Source: Toxonevra muliebris (taxonomy: Eukaryota > Arthropoda > Insecta > Diptera > Pallopteridae). From it: a stretch of 64,000 nt of DNA. Below the pieces are notes generated by a model. That model was given only the letters and a program-made list of their open reading frames with translations, was not told where the DNA came from and did not search any database. The stretch lies in contig OY829328.1 in NCBI GenBank assembly GCA_963691655.1, forward strand, positions 13,346,704 to 13,410,703, read 5' to 3'. How positions within the stretch are numbered: the first letter of the stretch is position 1; every line of letters starts with the position of its first letter. Position numbers and translations under genes: made by a program. This document shows, piece by piece, positions 49,633-61,187 of this stretch.

Positions 49633-50689
49633 GTATGGCATGAAGAGGGCATGTGGTTGCTGGTGAAACCACCAGTCAAAATTATCACAGTGTACCTACT
49701 TTATGCACGCACATACAACTACCACAAACAACTTGAGGATGGTGATGATAGTGATGCCACAGTTATATAAAGTGTTCTTCTCGCTGTCAATTGCAATTGC
49801 ATTCAGTGTATTCCAACTTTGTTTTTGTTATTGCTGTTGTTGTTTTTGTAAACCTTATTCATTTAGCTTTTTTTACGCGCATCTACTACATAAATATTTG
49901 TAAATAGTATGTATGCATGTATGTAGGTACACTAGGTACTTAAGTAGTGAATTTTTTTTTTTTGAAACCAGTTTTGGTTTTTTTTTTGCTCATTATGGCA
50001 TTTTGTTCTTTATGTTTTCAAGTATTTATTTTTTTAAATGTTTTGAAATGTTTATGAATGAATTTAAGTAGGACAGTCTCTTGCTGCTCACTTACTCACT
50101 CAACTTTGCGGATGTGTAATTTTTTACAATGTTTTTTACTTGCTTTTTTATATTATGTAATTTTTTTATTTTAGAGATTCCATTTTTGCATATAAGTAAT
50201 TATGAAGTAAAACCTCATATGTAGATACATATGAAAATTTTGTTTAGTTTCTATTAAAGACTTATGTACACCAGATAAATAGTAACATATCACAATGACA
50301 TATTGTGTATTGCCTCAGATATGTTGAGATAATCCAGTTTGGCGAATATCAATAGAGATCCTTTTATATGCTCATCACTTGCGTAACGATAACTATTATT
50401 ATTCTCATTTTATAATATTAAGATCAAGAAAATATAAGTAGGTAAAAGCACATTTTTGTTTACTACTTAATATTATAAAATCTGTTATTAATTTTGTATG
50501 AAACTTATTTTTATCTCGGGAAATATAATAATACTAGCAATCAAAGTTTGCAAAACGTGCTTTATGTGCCATCAAATGCATTAAGCAATTGCTTTGATTA
50601 AATACTTACTTTACCAAGTACTAAGCGATATGGTCGCATACTTCAACTTGTTTGTACGTAGATGCAATGTACAGATACAGTCTCATCTA
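46925..50689. other. Non-coding DNA with a TA microsatellite
   Basis: An (AT)n/ACATATAT microsatellite spans about 49565-49630. T tracts occur at 49402-49421 and 49950-49962. A repeated TTCCGATTTTGTACAC / TTCCGATTTGGTATA word occurs at about 48873 and 48961. No coding gene supported. Confidence 0.4.
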
Positions 50690-51284
50690 GAGTTGAATCA
50701 TCTTTTCGTTCTTTTCGCTGGATAAATTCAGTTCTATTACAATTACATTCCTAAGCAAGGAACTGGAAAAATTAATTACCAATTACATTATTTCTTGTAA
50801 TCGAGTTAATTCCATTGCTGGGAATTGTAATTATTTTAATTTAATTATTATAATTTGTAATTGAAAATATGCAATTCCTCAAGAAAATTGAAGAAGTACT
50901 TGAAAACTAAAAATTTCTCTTCCCTTGGGTAATCAATTGCTTGTGTGAAATTAAATTCAGAAATATTAATTAATTCTTTTTGATTTGAATTTCGATAAGT
51001 AAACGGTAGTTGGGTGAGTGTGTTGTTGTAGCGCTTTTCATGTACTAAATTTAGTAGAGCCCTACGATCAATGTAACTTGTAACGACATAATTCAATGCA
51101 AAAAGAATTAATTACTTTCGGGAAATTATTATTATTATTATTAATTACCATTCCCAAGAATGGGATTGAGAAAAAATAATTAATTTCATTACAAAGAATT
51201 GGAAATGATTATTACCATTAATTACAATGAATTAAAATTGAGGAAGAATTCAATTCCTAAAGTAATCATTAGTATCCAGCTCTG
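50690..51284. repeat. AATTCC-rich quasi-palindromic repeat, copy 2
   Basis: It begins AGAGTTGAATCATC and ends AGTATCCAGCTCTG, so the ends are inverted CAGAGYTG-like words. The interior is made of GAATTAATTAC, GGAATTGTAATT and AATTACCATT words in both orientations, like 31140-32950. No exact target duplication was found. No coding content. Confidence 0.55.
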
Positions 51285-52515
51285 TACGTATGGTGTTATT
51301 TGCGTCAGTTGATTTATCCGTTCAATTACGCATCACATCAAACAATTCAACCACTCAACCTGGGCCAAAAAAATACCAGGCAACCACCGTTTAATTTGAT
51401 TTCAACCTCGAAAAGTCTTTCGGTAGAAAATAAGTGGAATGAGTTTTACTATTTTCGTCTCTCATATTTAGTTTATTTAGCATTTTAATTCAATCCGTCA
51501 ATAGTACCAGAAAGAAAATTCAAAGTTATGCAGTTTTGAATTACATATTTGAATTCTCTCTGACTACACAGTGTACCAAATTTACAGCGTTTGTCTTCGT
51601 CCTCAAATTTTTTATTATAAAAAAATAGAAATGTTGATGAGTTTCTTCGAAAACTGCATGATAGTTTTGTCACCAGTTTCCGTTTCATTATGCCGAACAA
51701 CTTTTCTTAGGACGTCAAATTCGTGTCTATTAAAATAATTTCTTTTTTCACTTTGTCCTTGAAGACATTATCGACATTATGACAAATTGTGAGAGAACTA
51801 AAAAGGTAAATTTAAGAACGAAATTTTTGGTTGCCATGATATTCGAGTGTATACTGTACATTGAAATATTTTTGAAGCTGGTCAACGTTATTTACTTACT
51901 TCTCCCGTTCGTACGATAAACGATGAAAGCGAAAGTTGTGAAAATTGCAAAAGTGCACAAACAGAAGAATTAATGACAAGTCAACAAACAATTGCCAATA
52001 AATGATAGTAAGAAGTTGATAAAAAAAACCAACAAGAAAAATCGAAAAATAGCAAATAAATTTATGATGATTTTGAGTTTGTTTTTTTACCAAAAAAAAA
52101 CCTGTTTAACAACGTACTGTAATTGCTAAGTTGAAGTCATTGAGCTCAAGTTATCGAAAAATTTTCACAAATTAGCATGTCAAAGCTTACGTTATTAAAA
52201 ACGTTATTAGTATGAAAAGTGGGCGTTTGAATACATATACAATAGAAGAAGAAAAGAAAAACTTCAACGATAATTTATTAATTTTGTTTTTTTTTTTCCT
52301 TTTTGGTTTATATACAAAGGTTCTTAGTTTAAGTAAGACAATCTTTATTTGGAAAAACTGATTTTTAACCATAGATTTCTTAAATTCTACCATAAAATCC
52401 GCAAAATGTCTATGATAAGATACGCTATTTTAATTCAAGTTTTAAAAACAAATAATTTTCAAATCCAATTTTCACTATTTTTCAAATGTAATTGGCAGTG
52501 GACTAAATGGAATCT
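51285..52515. other. Non-coding DNA, nothing recognised
   Basis: AT-rich, with short ORFs only and no conserved motif. Confidence 0.4.
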
Positions 52516-53110
52516 ACAATTTCAGCGCCAGTTTAAAGATGTCTGCATAATGGTCCAGTTTTTGGGTGGGATTTTGCAATGTATTTTAGTTTGATATTTG
52601 GTCCAACTTCTTGGTTTTTGATCTGAATTCTGGTTTGATTGTATGTCAAAATTTTGTTTCGATTTTAGGTCTGAATTTTAATCTGAATTTGGTTTAAGTT
52701 TTTATCCGTGTTTGGTCTAAATTCTGATTAGCTTTCGGTCTGTATTTGAGATCATTCTGGTCTTAGCTTTTCTGTAACTCTTAGTCTAAATTGTGGTCCG
52801 AATTTCGCGCAGACTAGCGTTTACTCTGATCTGATTTCTGGTCTAAATTTTGGTTTACTTATAATTTGTTTTTGGCGTCCTTTTATTCTCAGTTTTAATC
52901 TAACACTTAGTTTGAGTTGTGATCGAAATTTTGGTCTGAATTGGCTTGATTTTGATAAAAGTTTTGGTCAAAATTTCGGTCCGAAATTGGTCTGAGTTTT
53001 ATTTTAAATTTTGATCTGAATTCGGCTAGAGTTTTGATCCAGTTTTTGTTTAATTTGGGTCTGAATTTCGGGTTATTAGTCTAAATTTTGATCTGAGTTT
53101 GGCCTAATTT
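52516..53110. repeat. Degenerate TGAATTTTGGTC repeat, copy 2
   Basis: The start aligns with 25311 (CTACAATTTCAGCGCCAG, then TTTTAGTTTGATATTTGG and TTTTTGATCTGAATTCTGG). The body is a chain of GGTCTGAATTT / GGTCTAAATTT variants to about 53105. It matches copy 1 in order over its first 600 bp. Non-coding. Confidence 0.75.
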
Positions 53111-54955
53111 TGGTGAATTTTTGACAACGGCAAGACTCTATGATAGATTTAGTATTGTATTGTGTATTTTTCCCATATAGCCCATTAGATGAAATTGGGA
53201 GAGCTGACATCGGGATCGGTTTTTTTTTTCATATAAACGTATGGGGATCGACCACATACAAACAACCTGACCTCGGCTCGTTGATCTATGCTTCTTTCAT
53301 AGTGAAGCTTTCTTATTAATAATTTTATTATAAATTTAAGGCATATTCAATTTTTTTTATTTCTTCTGAGAATTTTTTAAATTCAAAAATTTACTACAAA
53401 GTGCGCTCACGATTTGATGTTCAAGATTTTATTTTTTGTAAAAGTTTATCACAAATACGTCATATCGTGAATACCGCTATTATATTTTTATAACGCACAT
53501 AATTTACAAAATTTAACATTAACTGAAGAAGCAAATTTGTTGAAGGAAAATATGCATATTGATTAATTTTCAAAGAAAAAAAAATATTAATAATATAAAA
53601 ACAAAATCATATGTGAAGCATCTAAAATACCTTTTCAAGGTCGAGCACTCAATTCACATTCATTTACACTAATTCATTTCAAAAACTTCAAAACGTGCAT
53701 ACGCATTTGACATTTGGCAGTTATTATTTTCTTTCTGAATGTATGTCAAAATGGAATTTGAAAAAGTGTCATAATTAAAAATATGATAACAAAAAATAAT
53801 TAAGTATAAACAAATGAAAATAATAAACACAGTAGATACGTGAGCATTTAAAACTATTATTACTATACTGTATTATTATGTAAAAGGCAAAAGATTGCTA
53901 ATATCTTTTGACACAATTTGACATACGAGTACATAATTTTTGCAATAACTTCATATATGTGATTGTGACTTTATATAAAAGCTAAAATGGAATTTTGATT
54001 ATATCAAATTGTGTCAAACATCGAATTTTAACAAATGATTCATTTGTCAATACTTTTGTTTATAATTAACTACATCAATTTACTGATTTTTTTTGATACA
54101 GCCAAACTTCAAATTGGATTGGATTTGTACATCGAGTGTTACAAAGTGGTATGAAGAGGAAAGTGCCAGTGGTTTGAGCTTTTTTAACCTTTTACATATT
54201 TTTAAATAAGCTAGTATTGAATTTAAATTTAGAACTGTTTTATTTCTCTGCTGTGAGAATAAAACGGTGTTCTTTTTCGGCTGGTCTCCTCAAATAAATT
54301 TCTACAAAATACTTGCAATTATTATAATAGTAAATAATTAAAAAGTTTGTAGTGAACAGTAATTGCAATAAAATTTCTCATCTTACAACCATTGTAATGA
54401 AAAATAAAGCAAGCACTCGTTTAATTTACTTACTGCAAGTTTACAATGTCATAAACCCATATTTTTTATATATTTATGTAAATTTTTCTCAGTTTTTAGG
54501 TTTGTGTCAATGATTTTTAATTTTATTTTTCTATTTACAAAACTCATTTAACTATTCATAGCCATTTTACATTTGTTATGATTGTTGTCACTATTTTGCT
54601 CATTTATGTGCGTTTTTTTATAATAATAAATTGCAACTTCATTTGCATAATAATAATAATAAATTTTGGTTGTTAAACATTTTATGTTTATATTTAAATT
54701 TTTTAAGCAAAAATTAATTTAAGTTTGTTGCATATTGTTTTCAAAAACAGACCGCATAGGTTAAAATTTAAATCCCTAAAAGCTGTACATTTTGAGGTTA
54801 TTTAAAACAGTTTTGTTGTATTACAGTTAAATATTTTCACATTTATTATTTGCAGCAGTTTTTTCCTTCTGAATTAAAAAGATTTAAAAAAAAACACAGT
54901 AAAAGGAAAACTTTATGGAATAAGCGTTGAAAAACTTTTATTTTTGAAGCCTTTT
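53111..54955. other. Non-coding DNA, AT-rich
   Basis: No gene, repeat family or element end recognised. Confidence 0.4.
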
Positions 54956-54959
54956 TTAA

Positions 54960-55830
54960 CCCTATTCATCCCACGCAGTGACTTTGAGTCACTATTGAAA
55001 TTAAATTCGTTATATTTTTCAGATTTCTTATTTTTTCACGGGAAGGGCCAAATGTATTCCTTCATTTACCGGTTATCTTCATAAAAATGGACTTTTTGTT
55101 TAATTTTGTTTTTCTTTATTAGACAAAAATCATTAAATAAACAAAAATCTGCGTAAAATTCCACGTAGTGACTGTGAGTCACTATATACATTTGTTTATT
55201 GTAATAGGTATTGTACCACAAATTAAACCCGGAATAATAGTAGGAAACGATGTGTTTGAATTAGTTTATAGATGTAGATGAAAGATGCAGATGGCATTGT
55301 AGATTATGGAGAGTTTTGTGATACTTTATATGACAATTTGATGTTCCGTGCTTGTATGTCAAGACATAGATTTACCGATTTATCGCGTTATTTGGCATTT
55401 GATGATAGGACCATGATATCTGTATGTAGATCGCATCTTAAATTTACTTCGATTGGAAATCTTTGGCACTTGATAAATGAAGGCGGCTACACAAATATAG
55501 TATGAAGATTTGGTGGACTTGCGATAGCGGATATTTTACTGTGAGATACTGTATGTATGTAAAGAAGGCAGCGCTAAGAGTTAAATCTTAGCACAGCATG
55601 GAGTGGAACAGCTCTGTAAGCCATATGAACGACCGAAGAGAAATGTAACTTCCGAAAAATACTTTACAAGTTTAGAACTGTCGTAAAGCCTGTTATCAAA
55701 ACAATTAACTTGTGCTAGTACGATGCAAAAAATAAAAGGTGCATTTCAAATAATTTTGTTCCTAACAAGAATAGAGAAGTAGAAGGCAGAATTTTTGCAG
55801 TAACAAAACAGTATCGTTAATAAGTTATGT
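54960..55830 (+). mobile_element. piggyBac element remnant with left terminus
   Basis: TTAA (54956-54959) is followed by CCCTATTCATCCCACG and the near-palindrome AGTGACTTTGAGTCACT (54977-54993). A second copy, CCACGTAGTGACTGTGAG plus TCACT, lies at 55161-55183, about 190 bp inside, as a subterminal repeat. Transposase fragments follow to about 55825. No right-hand end (GGG then TTAA) was found. Confidence 0.75.
55260..55825 (+). pseudogene. piggyBac transposase relic
   Basis: The frame 55278-55505 reads DGIVDYGEF, then MFRACMSRHRFTDLSRYLAF, DDR and SIGNLWHLINEG. This matches the block before the first catalytic Asp in the DDE_Tnp_1_7 fold (usual form MSRxRFxxLLRxIRFDD ... LxPIRxxW). Beyond a stop and frameshifts, KPYERPKRNVTSEKYFTSLE, KQLTCASTMQKIKGA and a final RIEK-x-KAEF piece (to about 55800) match the later GRN-x-x-x-DN-(F/W)F(T/S)S-x-x-L and T-x-x-GT-x-x-x-NK blocks. 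The segment holding the catalytic Asp residues is deleted. Inactive. Confidence 0.8.
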
Positions 55831-55854
55831 GGCAAAAAAAAAAAAAACTATTAT

Positions 55855-56230
55855 ACAGGGTGATTTTTTTGTGGTACTCGATGTTAAACAATGAACAATG
55901 ACAGCAGCTATGTAATAAACTCTAGTCCAGTACAAATTTTCCAATTTTATTTCCAAAATCTGTCGTCTGTTACGTTAACGCAACGTTCGCATAGACCAAA
56001 ATATCGTTTGAAAAAAGTGCTAACACCGAAGTCACCGCTCTTGACTTTTTCTTGTGGGGATATTTAAAAAGTCAGGTTTATGCCAATATACCAGAGTCTC
56101 TTGAACAACTAAGGCCAAGATCCGCAACGAAATCGATGAAACACTTCAAAAAGTTAAAAACGCTAAGAAAAAGGGCTGGAAAGCTGGAAAGGAACGTCGA
56201 CTGTTTCTGTAGGATTACAAGACGGTAACT
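55855..56230 (+). mobile_element. Tc1/mariner element fragment with CAGGGTGATTTTTTT end
   Basis: TA precedes CAGGGTGATTTTTTTGTGG at 55855, a common Tc1/mariner-type terminus. A frame at 56043 reads DFFLWGYLKSQVYANIPESL, the block following the third catalytic residue in mariner-like transposases. After a one-base shift it continues KAKIRNEIDETLQK to ERRLFL and TAG at 56210. The region upstream of the block is non-coding, so most of the transposase is missing. Confidence 0.65.
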
Positions 56231-57120
56231 CGCACTCTATGTAAATGTCGTAAATCAGCTCGGCATAGAAGGAACATCACCAAACCTATTTTATCGGTAA
56301 CGCCTTACTCTGAATGTAAATTGTATTCAGCTGAGTGAAAGGAAGAACAAATGAAATATTGATTTAAATTTGGTAGATATAATTTGAGTATCGTTCAAAA
56401 AATTCATAGTTAAGCCAATAATAAAATATTTGCTTGAAGAACCATTTAAATCGAGCAATAGCCACTCCCACCTACCGTTAAAAGTAAAGCGATAATTTTA
56501 TTAGCGTTAGCTAGAAAGTAAAAGTCAATAATATATTAAGTGAAATTGCGTTTCGATTGCTGATATAAAACATTTAAATTGTTTTAATACAAACAAATAT
56601 TTATAGGTATATATTTTATGCATAAATACATATCTAAGTATAACAAGAATTTGTTTTTTTTTTTTTTTTTGATACAAAAATTTAGCATCAAGTCTGGTTT
56701 CTATACGGGTATGCTAAAGTGAAAGGGCCGTCGAACCGGAATAAATTCTAATAAGTTTGCCATAGCACTATAAATGAACATACACACTTATACATACATA
56801 CATTTTAACGAACTGACGCAAACTGTAGCGAACTTGTTTTAGCCAAAAATTCATTGCAATAAAATCGAAATAAAACAAACGTAAACAACAGAAAACATAA
56901 AAATTAAAATTTTAAAACGAAAGATTTCCTCTAGTTCAAATTAAACGAGTATAGTCAAAAAGTTTTATTTAGTTACTTGTTTTATTTATACTTAATAAAA
57001 AATAATATTGTATAATATATTACATTATTATGTAAATTAAATGTGATAAAATAAAAGTCACTTTTAAAAATTGTTTAAGCTTTTGAAATCTTGAAATTCT
57101 TGCAAATTATTTATCATACG
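56231..57120. other. Non-coding DNA
   Basis: A T tract (56654-56671) and AT-rich sequence. Nothing else recognised. Confidence 0.4.
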
Positions 57121-57124
57121 TTAA

Positions 57125-57287
57125 GGTGCGTCATACCTCTCATAAAAATTAAGCTAGGTTTCTTTTATGAGATCCCCGAAATATTTCAGCTGCCATGAAC
57201 TGGATTGTTTGGAAAAAGGGTAATTTTTTTCATTCAATTACCAAAAAAAAGGACAACTTTTGTATTTTGTATGGGAGTTGAGGCACC
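57125..57287. mobile_element. Short TTAA-flanked MITE, 163 bp
   Basis: TTAA at 57121-57124 is followed by GGTGCGTCATACC. The right end GTTGAGGCACC is followed by TTAA at 57288-57291. The arms agree for GGTGC-x-TCA and more loosely inwards (CTCATAAAA against CCATACAAAA). The TTAA duplication suggests piggyBac mobilisation, though the start is not CCC. Confidence 0.5.
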
Positions 57288-57291
57288 TTAA

Positions 57292-57775
57292 TGTACATAT
57301 CCGTAAAATTAAGCACAAAATTAAAGTGATTTTTTAATGTTGAAATAATTAAAATGTGAAGAAGATTAAATACTCTATTGTTATGAATATGTACACACAT
57401 AAAAGACATTCTTCTTTTTATCAAGATCCATCAAAACTTGCAGACTTCCTTCAAATAGAAAAAAGTTACATAATTTAAAAAGACCTTCAACAGTCTTTAA
57501 GTTGTCTGCCCGTGGAATGCCTTGATAACAGCATTTACTATTTTTTTTTTATATAAATAAAAGAATGATATTAATGTATTATTCAAATTTGCACTTAAAC
57601 ATGCGTATTTTTGCTGAGACATCTCATCAACTTTGCTTAAAATATTTTTGCCTCCTAAACACGAATCGGAAGTCAACACAATAAATTTTAGCTGGTCGCC
57701 TTCTCGAAGTATGACAAATTTGGTTTTTCTAAAAAATTTTAGTATTGTATGAGAATTAAATTAAATTCCTTCATT
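57292..57775. other. Non-coding DNA
   Basis: AT-rich sequence with a T tract at 57541-57550. No supported feature. Confidence 0.4.
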
Positions 57776-58020
57776 CTGTGGTCACAAGGCATAACAACAT
57801 AACTCGAGTTTTGTCGAATTGGAGTTGTTATTATAAATGAAATCTTTGTATCTAATTTCATATTGTGTAAAAATTTTATGAAGATCGGTTCAGTGGTTTA
57901 CGAGATATTAAAGGAAAACTAGCACAACTCAAATCGATTTCTATTATCATTTGAATCTTTGAAGTGCTCTCCAGTAAAATTAAAAAAACTGACTTATGCT
58001 GTTATGCCTTGTGACCTCGG
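57776..58020. repeat. MITE-like inverted repeat, 245 bp
   Basis: The left arm contains GGTCACAAGGCATAACAACA and the right arm its complement with one change (TGCTGTTATGCCTTGTGACC). The arms span about 27 bp. The interior has TATGAAGATCGGTTCAGTGG, a word common in insect repeats from general knowledge. No clear target duplication. Confidence 0.7.
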
Positions 58021-58436
58021 AATTGTTGTTTTTTTGTATAATTTGTACTCAGTTTCCCTAATCAGAGTCCAACAGTAGCTACTAATCATATGCTCATTCC
58101 AAAATTCTTGATAACGAGTCTGAAGTCAAATTTTTAGTAGAGTGAATTTATAGAAATTAAAATCAAATGTCACGCCGGTTTCGTGTCAGTTTTCATAGTA
58201 GGCTGAAACTCCGTGACTAAACATCTAAATAGAGTTTATTTATTAAGTTTTGTTATTAATTTAGTTATTTACGTTAAAATTCTTGGGGTCTCGGTAAATT
58301 AAAATTTTCTGGGCATTTTTTCGGGGAGTAAAAATATTTGAATTGGTATTTTTATTTTTTAGTTATCCAGCAAGGCAGTGACGTTGCTAAGTATTTCTTG
58401 AAGAAGGAATACATGGAATAAAAATTGTATATTTAA
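58021..58436. other. Non-coding DNA
   Basis: AT-rich, no supported feature. Confidence 0.4.
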
Positions 58437-58859
58437 CCCTCTAGCTCGCAAATTTATGATTGATTTACAAAAAATTCGGATATGAAGAATATAAATCTGA
58501 TCTCGAAACCCAAAAAAATTTAATGGCATGGTTTTATGAAACCGGAAACTTTTATTTGTTGTATTTATTGCTAGTTTTTTTATCGGGCTTGTATGGCGGG
58601 AAGTATTTCATATATATATATTTTTTTATTTTTATCTCAAAGTCAATCAAAATAATAAATTTTCTTGTTTTCGAAAATTTTTGATTTTGACTGTCGCTAA
58701 CGTTTGTAATACCCATCATAATAAATAACTGATGCATTTTTTAAAAGCCTGGGGAATTCCATAAACGATATGATAAAACATAGAAACAAAAACTATTAAG
58801 GTGGTAATTACACCCATTTTGATGAAGACTGACTAGAGACACTCTTGGGAACTAGAGAG
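58437..58859. mobile_element. TTAA-flanked element, short copy of a two-member family
   Basis: TTAA (58433-58436) precedes CCCTCTAGCTCGCAAATTTA. The right end TTGGGAACTAGAGAG precedes TTAA (58860-58863). The arms agree at 12 of the first 15 bases. Both ends, and the internal word AACGTTTGTAATACCC / GTTAGCGACAG region (58693-58715), align with the 1769-bp element at 22568-24336. The 74-codon ORF at 58460-58684 is hydrophobic and low in complexity and is not called as a gene. Confidence 0.6.
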
Positions 58860-58863
58860 TTAA

Positions 58864-59474
58864 TATTTGTAGATACAGACTTGAATTCTATATAATCATT
58901 CTATTATAACGTATACACAGAATTTCTTAAAAGTCTTGAAAAGAAATTCATCAGCCAAAATGCGGATTCATCCATATTTAATTCTCTCCCTTTCCCCTCT
59001 CGCCACGCCACTGCTTCAAGAGTAAACATATTAATTGGTAGCAAGTCAAATGATTGTTGCAATTATAGAAAGTTAGCAAATATACATATAAGTATAGTAT
59101 GAATTTAAGAAAATCCAGTCATTTTAATGCTTTCACATCTGTATTAATCTTTGAGACTAATCCCAGTAAATAGTGTAAATGCATTCACACATTTCCATTA
59201 AACATCACCAGCACACCACACAAAAACATTCTTAGTTAAAGGAAACGAAACTCGTTTCCAATCAGTTTGTCTGAATCATTTTGAGGCGGATGTAAGCAAA
59301 GCACCTAGTGAAATAATTTCGCAAAATAAAAAATAATAAACTTTCATTAATAGCTTACTGCTGAAAGCAAAATTAACACGCTTGTCACAATATATACATA
59401 CACATATCGCTCAGAGCGAACCTCAAAGCTTCAAATCAAACTCACTTTCTTATTTAATTTTCTTTTTCTTTTAG
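58864..59474 (+). other. Intron or upstream region ending in a splice acceptor
   Basis: No gene seen. The stretch ends in the pyrimidine-rich TTTTCTTTTTCTTTTAG (to 59474), a strong 3' splice site, implying at least one upstream exon of the gene whose coding starts at 59650. Confidence 0.6.
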
Positions 59475-59649
59475 GTACCTGGGAACCACATCAGTAACGC
59501 CACTAAATCACTAAATGACTTTGCTGCTAATGCCACAGCAGGCACATGAACACATAGATGCACAAGCGGCAGTAATCAGCAATTGAACATACACACGCAC
59601 ACACGAACACACACACATAAACTCAGTTAAGTCATACACGGTATACGCA

Positions 59650-60329
59650 ATGCCAATTTGCAATAAACCACCGCCTCAAGCATTGGCAAGCAAAAGCGCC
59701 ACAGAAATCGATGATCACGCATCAGAAGCGGCCAAAGTGAAGCGTACACGTGAGCAAGCTTATTTCAATTCATATAATTTCGATGCAATCGAAGTTTTGC
59801 CATATGACGAGGATGACGGGAATGATGCTGATGCGAAGAGCAGCAAAAAGAGAACAAAGTCATCACAGCAACAGCACACGCATGCTGTCAACATTGGTGA
59901 GAATGAGAATCTAGGAACTTCCTCCGCATTATATCAGCGCTCTTTACCAATACATCATGGTGTTGGTGTGAGTGGTGTTCCCATCATTGGACGCCTACCA
60001 CCAAATGCATCACTCTCTAGCAGCAGTCGTCGCAGTAGCAGTCAAAGTAGCAGCAGTGACAGTTATACCCATCGGCATCATCACAATAATAGTATGCAAT
60101 ATTCTTATCTTCAACGGCTGGGATCATTTTTTGTTACGGCAAACACACAAAGCGCTGCACTCAAACCCTCAGAGGATGAAGGAATTTTAGCGCAGAACAG
60201 TAGACGCAGTGGCAATGCTGCACACAGCAACAACAATAGCAGCGAAGTGATCGTGAGCGTGAAAAATAATAATAAAGACGAGGAGAATGGAAATTTTCTA
60301 TTGCCAAGAGCGATGTTGAAATACCAAAG
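59650..60329 (+). CDS. N-terminal coding exon of an unrecognised gene (partial)
   Basis: The exon runs from 59475, just after a strong splice acceptor, to 60329, where CAAAG is followed by GTGAGT (strong donor). The coding frame has a TGA at 59584 and its first ATG at 59650, so translation begins here after a noncoding segment. It gives 226 codons and leaves two bases of a split codon. I do not recognise the protein. What can be seen: an N-terminal KVKRTREQAYFNSYNF segment, an acidic run (YDEDDGNDADA), a basic run (KKRTK), a Ser-rich stretch (about residues 117-136), His/Asn-rich patches (RHHHNN) and an Asn-rich tail. No signal peptide, membrane helix or folded domain is evident; it reads as a disordered leader of a larger protein. 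The next exon must lie beyond the window or past the minus-strand genes downstream. Confidence 0.75.
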
Positions 60330-60451
60330 GTGAGTTTTTAATAATCAATCATTTAATGTTTAGTGGGTGAAGTTTTTACTCTACCATATGTCCACATACA
60401 TATGAATAAATCTTAAAACTAAGTTAATTCTAACCTACAGAAAGAAATGTA

Positions 60452-61187
60452 TAATTCAAATCTTGATAATTCGAATTAAAACATCTTGCATCGATTTATT
60501 TTTCATTCAAACTTTTACAAAACTGGCCTTAACAACTTGAATTTTGTCCAATGAAAAAAAAAAAACAAAAGACAAAAGTGTACACATGTGTGTATTGCGT
60601 TTTACATAAATGGAAAGAGGCAAAAAGGGCACCATTGCTTTTTTGCTATCTTGTGGTTCTCCAAATCTTACTTTTTATGTGCGTTGTTTAGTGATTTCCT
60701 TTTACTGGGTTAAGTGGCTGTTTAGAAACACGATTAAGCCAGAACGGTACATTCTGATACTATATGGTTGGACCTACATTTTAATACCGGTGCTGGATGA
60801 AGCACTTTGTTATTACTTGGTGTACAATTTATGATTCCATTCACTTCATATTAATGAGAATATAGGAAGAATATGAGTATTAATCACCAGACTACGTCGG
60901 GAATCGAACTCTAACGCTAGTGCGCTACCCACCAGACCATCATAATTTCATTTGAAATTGAAATTTGCAGAAATTAGTATTGCACTATTTGAATTTAAGT
61001 TTCACTTTCGAGTAATGAAAATTTGAACATGACATTTGTTATGTTTATTATTTATTTTACAGTACAATAAACTAAAATTCATGATTTGAAATTTAATTTT
61101 TTTATCCTCAATAATTCGAAAAATCGATAATACGACACCTACGGAATTTAGCTTATCCCTTGAGGCTCGAATTATCGAGGTTCTAAT
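60452..61187. mobile_element. pogo/Tigger-like TA-flanked element
   Basis: The left end after TA is TAATTCAAATCTTGATAATT. The right end before TA, reverse-complemented, is CATTAGAACCTCGATAATTC, and both continue with CGAA or CGAG. An AACCTCGATAATTCG start is the classic form of Tigger-type ends. TA lies at 60450-60451 and 61188-61189. No transposase recognised. Confidence 0.55.
60886..60942 (-). repeat. tRNA-like SINE fragment
   Basis: On the minus strand TGGTGGGTAGCG (A-box-like) precedes GAGTTCGATTCCCGACG (B box GAGTTCGATTC, at 60901-60911). The right half of a tRNA-like fold is suggested but the acceptor stem does not close. It is probably a short SINE head. Confidence 0.5.

Noticed and set aside
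60610..60834. 74-codon ORF near the host exon
   Set aside because: It lies within a TA-flanked element, has no domain and no splice support.
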